Shown piece by piece: positions 7,586 to 15,239 of a stretch of DNA of 16,626 nucleotides. Source of the stretch: Alphaproteobacteria bacterium (lineage in GTDB: Bacteria > Pseudomonadota > Alphaproteobacteria > Paracaedibacterales > CAIOTO01). The number at the start of each line of letters is the position of its first letter. The first letter of the stretch is position 1. The stretch is from assembly GCA_030727085.1 (NCBI GenBank), contig JANRCF010000027.1, positions 1 through 16,626 on the forward strand, written 5' to 3'. The notes beneath the pieces were generated by a model, which did no database searches, had not been told where the DNA came from, and saw nothing but the letters and a program-made list of their open reading frames with translations. The position numbers and the translations under genes were made by a program.

Positions 7586-8163
7586 CAAAAACTCTATTAT
7601 CACTTCGTTATTTATGTCTAAGCATAGCAGGTGTTATCGCACTTTGGCTTTTAGGCTTTTTCCTATTTGCCATAACGTTGCCTAGTGCACCAAATGATAT
7701 GACGCAGCCAACCGACGCAATTGTTGTTTTAACGGGCGGCAAAGGTCGAGTAGAACTTGGTTTTTCTCTTTTTAATGCAGGACTTGGTAAGAGATTGTTT
7801 ATATCAGGTGTGCATCCAGGGGTAAGTGTAAAAACACTTATAAAAAAACAAAAAGTTCCAGAACATTTAACGCAACGTTTGTCGAATGCCGAACTTGAAT
7901 ATAGCGCGCAAGATACGGCTGGTAATGCGAAAGAAACAGCTAAGTGGGTGAAGAAAAATAGTATTCGTTCTATCAGACTGGTAACAGGTAATTATCATAT
8001 AAGGCGTAGTTTGATTGAATTTAAACGCTTACTGCCTGAGCTGAATATCATCCCACACCCTGTTCCTGATAAAAATTCATCCAACAAAAAAGAATTCCCG
8101 CTTTTGTGGAATGAATATGTAAAACTAACACTCGTTTGGCTAGGGTATAAGCTAACGATTTAG
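7582..8163 (+). CDS. YdcF/SanA-like DUF218 membrane-anchored protein
   Basis: A 193-residue protein with one N-terminal transmembrane segment (about residues 10-34) followed by a DUF218 domain: DAIVVLTGGKGRVELG at its start, TAGNAKETAKW in the middle and LVTGNYHIRRSLIEF near the end, the usual conserved blocks of the YdcF/SanA/ElyC group. Members bind nucleotides or act in envelope integrity, but the biochemical role is poorly defined; here it would face the periplasm or the membrane surface. The ATG at 7582 overlaps the ftsX stop, so it is translationally coupled to ftsX. A DUF218 gene after ftsEX is a common alphaproteobacterial arrangement, often followed by an acyltransferase gene (plsC). 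That fourth gene is missing here: a terminator and the convergent hisS come next. Confidence 0.85.
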   Translation: MTKTLLSLRYLCLSIAGVIALWLLGFFLFAITLPSAPNDMTQPTDAIVVLTGGKGRVELGFSLFNAGLGKRLFISGVHPGVSVKTLIKKQKVPEHLTQRLSNAELEYSAQDTAGNAKETAKWVKKNSIRSIRLVTGNYHIRRSLIEFKRLLPELNIIPHPVPDKNSSNKKEFPLLWNEYVKLTLVWLGYKLTI

Positions 8164-8235
8164 TTTTTAAACAAAATTAGAGAAATCTTTCTAAGACTTA
8201 TTAACGAAAAGAAGCTGATTTAGCCTACGCATCGT

Positions 8236-8271
8236 AAAAAGAGAAAGATCTGCCTCTTTCTTCTCCTTTTT
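8236..8271. terminator. Bidirectional terminator between the ftsEX operon and hisS
   Basis: GAAAGA (8243-8248) and TCTTTC (8255-8260) pair around a six-base loop, extended by an A-T and a G-U pair. An A-run (8236-8240) flanks one side and a T-run (8267-8271) the other. It can therefore end transcripts from both converging operons. Confidence 0.65.
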
Positions 8272-8368
8272 GCAACCTATCAATAAAAATAGTAAGAAGA
8301 ATATAAGAATAAACTGCTGCATAAAAACTGTGAGTTCATTTTGCTAATTCCTTAAATAATAGGGTTTA

Positions 8369-9625
8369 TCAAACACCTAACAAACCAACCACACCCTCTA
8401 ACGTTAAAGATTGCTCCTTATGCAAAGAACCCTCCTCTGCCCTCAAATCTTTCACCATGTAGGTGCCAGCTTTAACTTCAGTTTCACCAATGATAATGGC
8501 ATACCGTGCGTCTTTCTTTGATGCAGCTTTTAATCGCTTACCAAAGTTTCCCTGAAGTAGCAATTCAACATAAACCTCAGCTGCACGCAATTTTTGCGCT
8601 AATAAAATTGCCGGTAATTCTTCAGCTTCGCCAAAGGGCATAATACATGCAATTGGATTTGGCGGTGCAACATCCAGATGCGTCGAAAGCAAAGACAAAC
8701 GATCTAATCCACATGCCCAACCAACAGCTGGCATTGCAGGACCGCCCATTTGTTCCATCAATCCATCATAACGACCGCCGCCAAGAACGGTATCTTGGGC
8801 TCCAAGGTCAGCTGTCTTAAATTCAAAAACCGTATGGCAATAATAATCAAGCCCACGTACCAAGGTATCATCCAGTTGATATTTGATACCAAGTTCCTTT
8901 AATGCCTTGCATACATTATTGAAAAAATCTGCCGATGACGCGTTGAGGTGATCAATAAGCTTGGGTGCATTTGCGCAAACCTGTTTATCGTGTTGATCTT
9001 TTGAATCAAGAATACGAAGTGGATTTTTTTGAAGGCGCGCCAAGCTATCCTCAGATAATTTGTCTTGATGCTGTTCAAAGTATGTAACCAATGCATTGCG
9101 ATACGACAAACGGCTTCCCAGGTCACCTAAGGTATTTAAATGCAATACAACGTTTTTTAGGCCAATATCGCGTAAAATATGATCGGCCATTGCAATCACT
9201 TCAACATCAGCATGATAGGTAGAAATACCAATACATTCGATGCTTATTTGATGAAGCTGACGATAACGCCCCTTCTGTGGACGTTCATACCTGAACATGG
9301 GACCTTGCAAAATACGACGCTGTGGCAATGTTTGCGTAAGCCCTTCAGACATAATTGCACGTACAACGGGTGCCGTTCCTTCAGGACGTAATGTAATGGA
9401 TTCGCCGCCGCGATCTTCAAATGTGTACATCTCTTTACCAACGATATCAGATGTTTCACCGAGTGGTTTCGTGAAAACAGATGTATATTCAAAAATTGGC
9501 GTCTCAATAGGCGCATATCCGTATAATGCAGTTGTTTCATTGGCTATTCGTTGAATTTTACGATGACGTAAGAGTTCGGCTCCTAAAAGGTCACGCGTAC
9601 CACGCACTGGTTGTAGTTTTGTCAT
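8369..9625 (-). CDS. hisS: Histidyl-tRNA synthetase
   Basis: Class II aminoacyl-tRNA synthetase that charges tRNA-His, cytoplasmic and dimeric, 418 residues (normal length). Visible motifs: TLRPEGTAPVVRA (78-90), motif 2 FRYERPQKGRYRQLHQ (111-126), the histidine-specific RGLDYY (257-262), GGGRYDGL (282-289), and motif 3 VGWACGLDRL (301-310). The anticodon-binding domain runs from about 325 to the end (IIIGETEVKAGTYMVKDL). Motif 2 is of the ordinary bacterial type, not the altered form reported for some later-branching alphaproteobacteria with unusual tRNA-His. The ATG at 9623-9625 is preceded on its strand by ATAGGTACAT, a suitably placed ribosome site. It is transcribed alone towards the ftsEX operon. 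Confidence 0.97.
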   Translation of the reverse strand: MTKLQPVRGTRDLLGAELLRHRKIQRIANETTALYGYAPIETPIFEYTSVFTKPLGETSDIVGKEMYTFEDRGGESITLRPEGTAPVVRAIMSEGLTQTLPQRRILQGPMFRYERPQKGRYRQLHQISIECIGISTYHADVEVIAMADHILRDIGLKNVVLHLNTLGDLGSRLSYRNALVTYFEQHQDKLSEDSLARLQKNPLRILDSKDQHDKQVCANAPKLIDHLNASSADFFNNVCKALKELGIKYQLDDTLVRGLDYYCHTVFEFKTADLGAQDTVLGGGRYDGLMEQMGGPAMPAVGWACGLDRLSLLSTHLDVAPPNPIACIMPFGEAEELPAILLAQKLRAAEVYVELLLQGNFGKRLKAASKKDARYAIIIGETEVKAGTYMVKDLRAEEGSLHKEQSLTLEGVVGLLGV

Positions 9626-9795
9626 ATGTACCTATCACATCTTAAATCGTTGATTTTGCTTTTTAATCTTTTTCCCCATAAATTTTACATTAAAAAACTT
9701 TTCTTAGAACAACTAAACGCAGTTTTTAAAGTCCATTCCTGCGGCAAAATCTTAAGATCAAAAGCCAGCATTTTGAAATGTGATGGGTATAAAGG

Positions 9796-9822
9796 TATTT
9801 TACACTGTAATATTTTACTGTA
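9796..9822. repeat. Tandem near-repeat upstream of pgeF
   Basis: TATTTTACACTGTA (9796-9809) is followed by TATTTTACTGTA (9811-9822), a direct repeat differing by two missing bases, 39 bases before the pgeF start. It may be part of a promoter or a paired regulator site, or simply low-complexity AT-rich DNA. The rest of the 235-bp gap between hisS and pgeF holds nothing I can identify. Confidence 0.3.
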
Positions 9823-9860
9823 TCCTACATTAAAAGCCTCTTATACAGCAAGACCGAGTT

Positions 9861-10658
9861 ATGACGCCTCCCTATCTAAAAGCACCACATTTCAACGATA
9901 TTTCATGGCTTGCACATGGTTTCTTTGGGCGAAAAGGCGGCATTAGCAAAGGTGAATTCACAAGCCTTAACATTACAAATAAGGAAGAGGCGTGTGCTGA
10001 TGCTGTGAATGAAAATCGAAAACGTATTGCCAAGACCGTTGGTATGGAAAATGCACCAACATTACTTACCAATCAAAAACATACCAACACTGTCGTTGTC
10101 CTTGAAAAACCTTTTGCTGGTCATGAATCGCCGATTGCTGATGCAATGGTGACAAATCAGAAAAATCTTTTGATTTGCATACAAACCGCCGATTGTGTGC
10201 CTGTTTTATTTGTAGACCCAATAAACCAAATTATTGGCGGTGCGCATGCAGGCTGGCGAGGCCTTTCAACAGGAATTCTGGAAAATACAATACAAACAAT
10301 GATTAACCTTGGTGCAAAGCGTGAATGCATAAAAGCAGCAATTGGTCCTTGTGCATGGGCAGAATCGTATGAAGTAGGCGCTGATGTTATGGAAGCTTTC
10401 CCGCAATTCAATGATTTATTTAAACAGTGGCATGCACCTACAAAAGCAAATGGAATGGGTATATTAAAAACGTTTTCGTTCGATTTACCTACAGCGGCAC
10501 TTCGCACATTACAAAATGAAAAACTTTCAGAAGTCAGCGCCTCCCCTATTAATACATATACGCATGAAGAAGATTTTTTTAGTTTTAGACGATCAACACA
10601 CCAAGGGAAAAATCACTTTGGCGGACAAGGCTCAGTGATTGGACTGCGAAATATTTAA
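9861..10658 (+). CDS. pgeF: Peptidoglycan editing factor PgeF (multicopper-laccase-like, DUF152)
   Basis: A 265-residue member of the YfiH/YlmD/LACC1 family. Conserved blocks: HGFFGRKGGIS (19-29), QKHTN with metal-ligand candidate H74, QTADCVPVLF with C112, and GAHAGWRG with H129, which together give the family's metal site. IGPCAWAESYEV (161-172) and EEDFFSFRRS near the C-terminus also match. Family members have been reported as purine nucleoside phosphorylase/adenosine deaminase enzymes and, in E. coli, as a factor preventing mis-incorporation of L-Ser into peptidoglycan stems; which applies here is open. The ATG at 9861 has only a weak ribosome site, but the N-terminal sequence aligns with the family from about residue 10. 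The length is typical. It is followed by the tRNA-Pro promoter, so it appears to be transcribed independently. Confidence 0.92.
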   Translation: MTPPYLKAPHFNDISWLAHGFFGRKGGISKGEFTSLNITNKEEACADAVNENRKRIAKTVGMENAPTLLTNQKHTNTVVVLEKPFAGHESPIADAMVTNQKNLLICIQTADCVPVLFVDPINQIIGGAHAGWRGLSTGILENTIQTMINLGAKRECIKAAIGPCAWAESYEVGADVMEAFPQFNDLFKQWHAPTKANGMGILKTFSFDLPTAALRTLQNEKLSEVSASPINTYTHEEDFFSFRRSTHQGKNHFGGQGSVIGLRNI

Positions 10659-10676
10659 AATTTATCGAGAAATCGC

Positions 10677-10705
10677 TTGCCACAAGTCAATTTTTCGCTT
10701 ATAAA
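10677..10705 (+). promoter_or_regulatory. Promoter of tRNA-Pro and downstream genes
   Basis: TTGCCA (10677-10682) and TATAAA (10700-10705) are spaced by 17 bases, close to the sigma-70 consensus. They would start transcription about 6-8 bases before the tRNA. The NDUFS4-like and ELM1-family genes follow with no obvious terminator and probably share this transcript. Confidence 0.75.
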
Positions 10706-10718
10706 TAAAACACCAGTT

Positions 10719-10795
10719 CGGGAAGTAGCGCAGCCTGGTAGCGCGCCAGTTTTGGGTACTGGATGTCGGAGGTTCAAATCCTCTCTTCCCGACCA
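10719..10795 (+). tRNA. tRNA-Pro (anticodon UGG)
   Basis: A 77-base tRNA with all arms: acceptor CGGGAAG (10719-10725) pairs with CTTCCCG (10785-10791). The anticodon stem CCAGT/ACTGG encloses the loop TTTGGGT with anticodon TGG. The T-arm contains GGTTCAAATCC. The CCA tail is encoded (10793-10795) after discriminator A. It lies 16 bases before the NDUFS4-like gene. Confidence 0.97.
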
Positions 10796-10811
10796 CTTTT
10801 GAGGTCAAGAC

Positions 10812-11099
10812 ATGATCCATGCACGAATATTCTCCACATTAAAATCACCAGCGCAAGCAGGCAGAGCCAAGCAAGGCCAATGGACTCTTGAAGTAAGCGG
10901 CACGCCAGGAAGCATCCGTGATCTTGAAACAGCATGGAATTCAACTGCCGACACACTTCGCCAAATCACACTTAAGTTTCATACCTTAGAGGATGCGCGT
11001 GTATTCGCTGATCGTCACCAATTACGTTATACAGTTGAAGCTCCAAAGGCTGCATCTCCTAGACGTCGCACGTATGCCGAAAACTTTAGGCATGCTTAG
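10812..11099 (+). CDS. NDUFS4-type NADH dehydrogenase (complex I) accessory subunit
   Basis: A 95-residue member of the 'ETC complex I subunit conserved region' family, the bacterial counterpart of mitochondrial NDUFS4 (18-kDa subunit), which helps stabilise the NADH-oxidising arm of complex I. Recognisable features: ARIFSTLKSPAQAGRAK at the start, WTLEV, then FHTLEDARVFADRH and YTVEAP. The end is RRRTYAENFRHA, matching the family's SYADNF-type C-terminus. The length is normal for the bacterial form, and the N-terminus shows no export signal. The ATG at 10812 follows GAGG at the end of the tRNA gap. A tRNA-Pro immediately upstream is, as I recall, shared with other alphaproteobacteria. The stop codon overlaps the next gene by eight bases. 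Its presence implies a complete nuo operon elsewhere in the genome and aerobic respiration. Confidence 0.9.
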   Translation: MIHARIFSTLKSPAQAGRAKQGQWTLEVSGTPGSIRDLETAWNSTADTLRQITLKFHTLEDARVFADRHQLRYTVEAPKAASPRRRTYAENFRHA

Positions 11100-12024
11100 C
11101 GCCACAAAAAAAACAATCCACATTCTATGCGATAAGGGAAAAGTTGGCACACTGCGTCAATGCGAAGCAATTGCTAAGCCGCTTGCAAAGCACATTAATG
11201 CTGATGTTAACTATACCGACGTTGACCTTCCCTTTTGGTTTAAATATTTTACACCGCATATAACCCGCTACTGGCCTAAAAAATTATTACCAACATTAAT
11301 CGTGAATGAACACCCATCACTTATCATTGCGGCCGGCCGGCAAGCATTTTTGATAGCAGCTCCACTTGCAAAACAAATACCAACCATTGCTCTTTTAAAT
11401 CCACGATGTCCGCCTAATTATTTTACGATAGTTATTCCACCACTACACGACGAAGTTGGTGTGCATGCAAATGTTATTGAGACACTTGGTTCATTACACC
11501 CCCACACCGAAGCAACTTTTGCACGTGATGAAAAAATAGACGCTTATACAGTTACAGTGCTTTTAGGCGGCAATAGTAAACATTACACATTCAAAGAAAA
11601 TGATTTTATTGAGATAGCAGAATACTTAAAACAAAAAATTGAAACCAGAGAAAACACCAAGATTCTAATATCACCTTCGCGTCGCACACCTGCGTTTGGG
11701 GTTGATATCCTCAAGCATGAGTTATCTGATATTAGTGCAACCATTTGGGATGGAACAGGTGAGAATCCGTATTTTAAGTATATAGGATTAGCAGATGAAC
11801 TTTTGGTAACAGGTGATTCAATCAGCATGATTTCAGAGGCTTGCTATCTTGGAAAGCCTGTTGAGATTTGGAAGCTACCTATTAAAAATGAACGGTTTCT
11901 TCATTTTTACGGTGCAATTACTAAAAACAAACATGCTGTTTTTGCGAATGATGCTTGGCCTACAACCTTTCAGCCACTAAGAGAGTTAGCACGTGTACTG
12001 CCATTGATTATTCAAAAAATTTAA
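11092..12024 (+). CDS. ELM1/DUF1022 family protein
   Basis: A 310-residue protein of the family annotated 'mitochondrial fission ELM1', named after a plant protein but widespread in alphaproteobacteria. Diagnostic stretches are PSLIIAAGRQA, LNPRCPPNYFTIVIPPLHDEV, VTVLLGGNSKHY, SPSRRTP, IWDGTGENPYFKYIGLADELLVTGDS and ISMISEACYLGKPVEIW. The organisation (two Rossmann-like halves, a late D-S-x-SM-x-SEA block) resembles glycosyltransferase-B folds, which suggests an enzymatic, perhaps envelope-related, role; this is inference and no reaction is established. The ATG at 11092 overlaps the previous gene's stop (ATGCTTAG). An alternative ATG at 11074 would overlap more. It converges with cckA, leaving only 18 bases between the two stop codons and no clear terminator. 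Confidence 0.87.
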   Translation: MLSATKKTIHILCDKGKVGTLRQCEAIAKPLAKHINADVNYTDVDLPFWFKYFTPHITRYWPKKLLPTLIVNEHPSLIIAAGRQAFLIAAPLAKQIPTIALLNPRCPPNYFTIVIPPLHDEVGVHANVIETLGSLHPHTEATFARDEKIDAYTVTVLLGGNSKHYTFKENDFIEIAEYLKQKIETRENTKILISPSRRTPAFGVDILKHELSDISATIWDGTGENPYFKYIGLADELLVTGDSISMISEACYLGKPVEIWKLPIKNERFLHFYGAITKNKHAVFANDAWPTTFQPLRELARVLPLIIQKI

Positions 12025-12042
12025 TCATATCACGCGACAATA

Positions 12043-14463
12043 TTACTTGCTCCTCAAAACATCTTTCACTTTTTGCGCTAAATCTTTTAGCGTAAATGGT
12101 TTTTGTAAAAAGTGAATATCTGCATTATGCCCTAGATTCTTTCTAAACGTATCTTCGGTATAACCTGATATAAAAATAGTTTTCATATTGGGATGAATGT
12201 CTCTAATTTTTTTACAAAGCGTAGGGCCATCCATATGGGGCATAACGACGTCAGTTACCAGCAAATCAAAACTTTCCCCTTGCTCAACAATTTCAAGTGC
12301 TTTATTGCCATTTTCTGCCTCAATGACTTTATAGCCCTTATCTCGCATTGCACGCGCACTAAATAGGCGCACGGCATCTTCGTCTTCAACCAGCAAAATA
12401 GTTTCATTGCCTGTTAAATCGCCAGCTGGTGCCTCTACTACTGGTACATGTATGACTTCTTCACCACTATATCGAGGTAGATAAATTTTAAATGACGTTC
12501 CTTGCCCAAGTTTACTGTCAACACCAACAAAGCCACCTGTTTGCTTAACAATGCCATATACCGTCGAAAGACCAAGGCCAGTACCTGCTCCAACTTCTTT
12601 AGTTGAGAAAAATGGCTCAAATATATGTTCCATTGTTTCAGGATCAATTCCATGACCTGTGTCGACAACCTCAATCAATACATAATCACCAACGGGCATT
12701 GAATCATGTCCTAATTGTTCAGATGATTTATTGTGATGTTGACTTGTGCGAATAATTAAATTTCCGCCATCTGTCATCGCATCGCGTGCGTTAACAGCTA
12801 AATTAATGATCACTTGTTCCAATTGACTTGCATCAACCATAACTGGCCACAAATCACGCCCATGCACCATTTGCAAATCAATACGGGCACCGATAAGGCG
12901 GCGAAGCAGCGCTGAGAGTTCAGCAAGAGTGTCTGTTATATTAAGTACTTTGGGTTGTAGGTTTTGTTGCCTTGAAAATGCCAACAATTGACGCACCAAA
13001 TTTGCAGCGCGATTTGCATTTTGCTTAATTTGAATAATGTCTGTATAGGATGGATCGTTCGGCATATACCGTTGCAACAACAAATCACAAAATCCAATCA
13101 TTGCTGTTAGTAAGTTATTAAAGTCGTGCGCAATACCTCCAGCCAATTGTCCCACTGCCTGCATTTTTTGTGATTGAATAAACTGTTGTTCCAAACGTTT
13201 TTGTTCAGATGTGTCTATAAATTGAATAATGAGTGCTGCGTCTTCGGTTAAACCAATTGAGTTGCGAATAACGCGAACATACGCAGTAGAGTGCATTTTA
13301 TCACCGTTAAACTGAATATCGAAGGGTTGAATCTCCCCATCTGCAGCACGTGCGTGGTTTAGTTTTTGGATAATCTCGTCTTTATGTGATGGCTCTAGTA
13401 AATCGTAAAAGTTATCACCAATGTTAGGTGTATTTCCATCAACACGTGCTATATCGGTTATTAACGTTGTAAAAGCTGGGTTTATTGCTGAAATAACCCC
13501 AGTTTCTTTAAGTATAACGGATGGAATGGGTGCATATAAAAAGCCTGACTGTGTTGATAAGTTTTTATCATCGTTTTCAAGTTTTGTTACGGCATCAAGC
13601 TTACATATTAATGCAGCAGATAAACGACCATTTTCTATTTGAGGCGGAAACCATAAAGCCTTAAAAGATTGTCTTTTGTTAGGCTTAATAGTAATAACAG
13701 TAGTTTGTGTTAAATCATCATTTTGAAAATCAATAAAATCTTTTAGAGGTTGTCCTAAAACACGCTCTTTCGACTCACTAATCCATTGTGTAAATGTCTC
13801 ATTTAAACCGACAAGATGCTGTGTGGCATTAAGATAAACAATTCCAAAAGGTGCATTATCAATAAAACCTTCGACCTGTTTGTAAGTACTTTTTACCTGA
13901 TCATAACCATCAAGATGCGATGTAACATCTGTTAATGTAACTAAGACAAAATTCTTCCCGTTCATTTTTAATGGGTCAAGCGGTGATACATGCGACAACC
14001 ACCAGCGTTTTTGTTGACCTAAGCCATCACCGCCACCCACGAGCAAACATACACCTGGTTGGCATTCATCCACCCATAATTTAAACTGTGCAGATTCTGC
14101 TGTCGGCGATATACGCAGCATGATTTTTCTTAAAAATTCACGTTTATGAGGATAAGCATGCGGATGCGTTGTAAAAACTGTCTGCCCATTTTCATCAAAC
14201 ACAATGATTTCATGGTGATAGCCAAGCGCAGCTGCTGTTGTTCTTATCAATTGTGCATGTTGTGATAAATGCTTCAACAAAAGCCGATCATGCAACGTAA
14301 GAAATGCAACCAATAAACCAACAAAGAGTATACCAAGTGCAATGCCCCATAAAAGCCATGATTTTTCATGAATGATAAGCGCACCGTAAACGGTGCTACA
14401 AACAAGAATAAGCCATAAAACAATCAAGCATGTTGACGTTGCATTTGTTATTTTAGTGCTCAT
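12043..14463 (-). CDS. cckA: CckA-type hybrid sensor histidine kinase
   Basis: An 806-residue membrane hybrid kinase. Two N-terminal helices (about 11-30 and 35-57) are followed by PAS-like regions (near 195-290 and 305-415). The HisKA domain has phospho-acceptor H446 in AGGIAHDFNNLL. The ATPase domain has N558, DTGHG (601-605) and GTGLGL (627-632). The receiver domain (688-806) has phospho-acceptor D738, the acidic pair in VEDED, and K788. In Caulobacter, CckA phosphorylates CtrA and CpdR through ChpT to control the cell cycle. AHDFNNLL plus a C-terminal receiver is its hallmark, and the length and two-helix anchor fit. The ATG at 14461-14463 has no good ribosome site, though the next residues lead directly into helix 1. 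It is a single-gene unit; a weak promoter candidate (TTGCTA, 17 bases, TAAAAA) lies upstream on its strand near 14485-14515. A CckA paralogue cannot be excluded. Confidence 0.88.
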   Translation of the reverse strand: MSTKITNATSTCLIVLWLILVCSTVYGALIIHEKSWLLWGIALGILFVGLLVAFLTLHDRLLLKHLSQHAQLIRTTAAALGYHHEIIVFDENGQTVFTTHPHAYPHKREFLRKIMLRISPTAESAQFKLWVDECQPGVCLLVGGGDGLGQQKRWWLSHVSPLDPLKMNGKNFVLVTLTDVTSHLDGYDQVKSTYKQVEGFIDNAPFGIVYLNATQHLVGLNETFTQWISESKERVLGQPLKDFIDFQNDDLTQTTVITIKPNKRQSFKALWFPPQIENGRLSAALICKLDAVTKLENDDKNLSTQSGFLYAPIPSVILKETGVISAINPAFTTLITDIARVDGNTPNIGDNFYDLLEPSHKDEIIQKLNHARAADGEIQPFDIQFNGDKMHSTAYVRVIRNSIGLTEDAALIIQFIDTSEQKRLEQQFIQSQKMQAVGQLAGGIAHDFNNLLTAMIGFCDLLLQRYMPNDPSYTDIIQIKQNANRAANLVRQLLAFSRQQNLQPKVLNITDTLAELSALLRRLIGARIDLQMVHGRDLWPVMVDASQLEQVIINLAVNARDAMTDGGNLIIRTSQHHNKSSEQLGHDSMPVGDYVLIEVVDTGHGIDPETMEHIFEPFFSTKEVGAGTGLGLSTVYGIVKQTGGFVGVDSKLGQGTSFKIYLPRYSGEEVIHVPVVEAPAGDLTGNETILLVEDEDAVRLFSARAMRDKGYKVIEAENGNKALEIVEQGESFDLLVTDVVMPHMDGPTLCKKIRDIHPNMKTIFISGYTEDTFRKNLGHNADIHFLQKPFTLKDLAQKVKDVLRSK

Positions 14464-14721
14464 GGTGATTCAATCAGTTAAATTTTTTAAGGTACACTGA
14501 CAACGATAGCAATCATTTATCTATCAACAAAGTGGAAAATGCTAAAAATTAAATCTATTTGCATTAAGCAGTGGAGGCCTTCTCCTGAGAAACGTATAAA
14601 ATATGCAAATTTACATAAAATCCACCAATACGAGTGCTCAAAACGGTAAATAGCAACTACGCTTTCGTAATTAAAATTTTTATTTAGGAACACGTCGCAT
14701 AATAAGGCTGATATTACTTAT
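14464..14721. other. AT-rich gap between cckA and the TIGR02300 gene
   Basis: No confident gene. On the plus strand a 36-codon frame runs from 14539 (ATG) to 14649 (TAA), preceded by AGTGGAAA and rich in Lys, Ile and Arg; I cannot relate it to any family and regard it as doubtful. ATTTGCAT (about 14557-14564) and ATGCAAAT (about 14608-14615) form an 8-base inverted repeat inside that frame, which may equally belong to an RNA or DNA structure. The left end holds the upstream region of cckA. Confidence 0.4.
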
Positions 14722-14760
14722 AAAAAATTCGCATAGATTATAGTAAATAAACTATGCGAA
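14722..14760 (-). terminator. Rho-independent terminator of the TIGR02300 gene
   Basis: TTCGCATAG (14728-14736) and CTATGCGAA (14752-14760) form a perfect nine-pair stem with a 15-base loop. On the minus strand six T residues follow directly (A-run 14722-14727). It lies about 42 bases beyond the TIGR02300 stop codon. Confidence 0.85.
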
Positions 14761-14802
14761 AAATTCACAATACGATCACTACAAAAGTTTGTATTTTTTA
14801 GC

Positions 14803-15129
14803 TTAGAGATCGTCTTCGCCACTTAGTACATCAGGAATGTCATTAAGACCTTCGTCTAAATCATCCGTATCTTCAATTAAATCAGCGCCAATATCACCAT
14901 CAATATCTGCAGATAAGTCCAGATCTAAATCTACACCACCACCATCAAGCGCTAATAAATCTTTTGTTACATCAACAATTGCGGCTTTTCCGCGACGTCC
15001 ACGACTCACAGTTTGCGTTTCAAAAATCGTACCGCACTTTGGACACGTTGGGGGTACTTTTTGCAAATCATAAAAGCGCGCGCCACAACTAAGACATGTA
15101 CGCTTTGTACCCCATTCTAACTTAACCAC
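14803..15129 (-). CDS. TIGR02300 (FYDLN-acid) zinc-ribbon protein
   Basis: A 108-residue protein of the alphaproteobacterial TIGR02300 family. The N-terminal third is a zinc-ribbon with C12, C15, C29 and C32 around the family signature FYDL (19-22); the usual Asn after it is Gln here (FYDLQ). A short basic linker (SRGRRGK) follows. The C-terminal half is strongly acidic and probably disordered, rich in DLDLD, EDTDD and DVLSGEDD. The function of the family is unknown; a nucleic-acid or protein-binding zinc finger with an acidic tail is the structural expectation. The start is the GTG at 15127-15129, preceded on its strand by AAAAAGGACG, a clear ribosome site. It is a single-gene unit with a good promoter and terminator. 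Confidence 0.93.
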   Translation of the reverse strand: MVKLEWGTKRTCLSCGARFYDLQKVPPTCPKCGTIFETQTVSRGRRGKAAIVDVTKDLLALDGGGVDLDLDLSADIDGDIGADLIEDTDDLDEGLNDIPDVLSGEDDL

Positions 15130-15165
15130 AATTATTCGTCCTTTTTATCAATTAGATAGTTTTTT

Positions 15166-15194
15166 AATATAACTAAAATTTTTTAACATGGCAA
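15166..15194 (-). promoter_or_regulatory. Promoter of the TIGR02300 gene
   Basis: On the minus strand TTGCCA (15189-15194) and TATATT (15166-15171) are 17 bases apart, giving a leader of about 30 bases before the GTG start. The -35 hexamer is identical to that of the tRNA-Pro promoter. Confidence 0.7.
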
Positions 15195-15239
15195 CCAAAA
15201 GTCAATCAAACAAAGGCTTAACTGCTTTCTTAGAGTTCA

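Noticed and set aside
8167..8192. TTAGAGA/TTTCTAA hairpin just after the ydcF-like gene as a terminator
   Set aside because: The stem is short, contains a G-U pair and lacks a following T-run; the hairpin at 8236-8271 is the better terminator.
9626..9946. Plus-strand 106-codon frame running into pgeF
   Set aside because: It overlaps the start of pgeF in another frame, contains low-complexity AT-rich codons, and begins directly at the hisS start without its own regulatory signals.
12025..12042. Possible shared terminator between the ELM1-family gene and cckA
   Set aside because: The 18-base gap contains no stable inverted repeat; read-through or factor-dependent termination is as likely.
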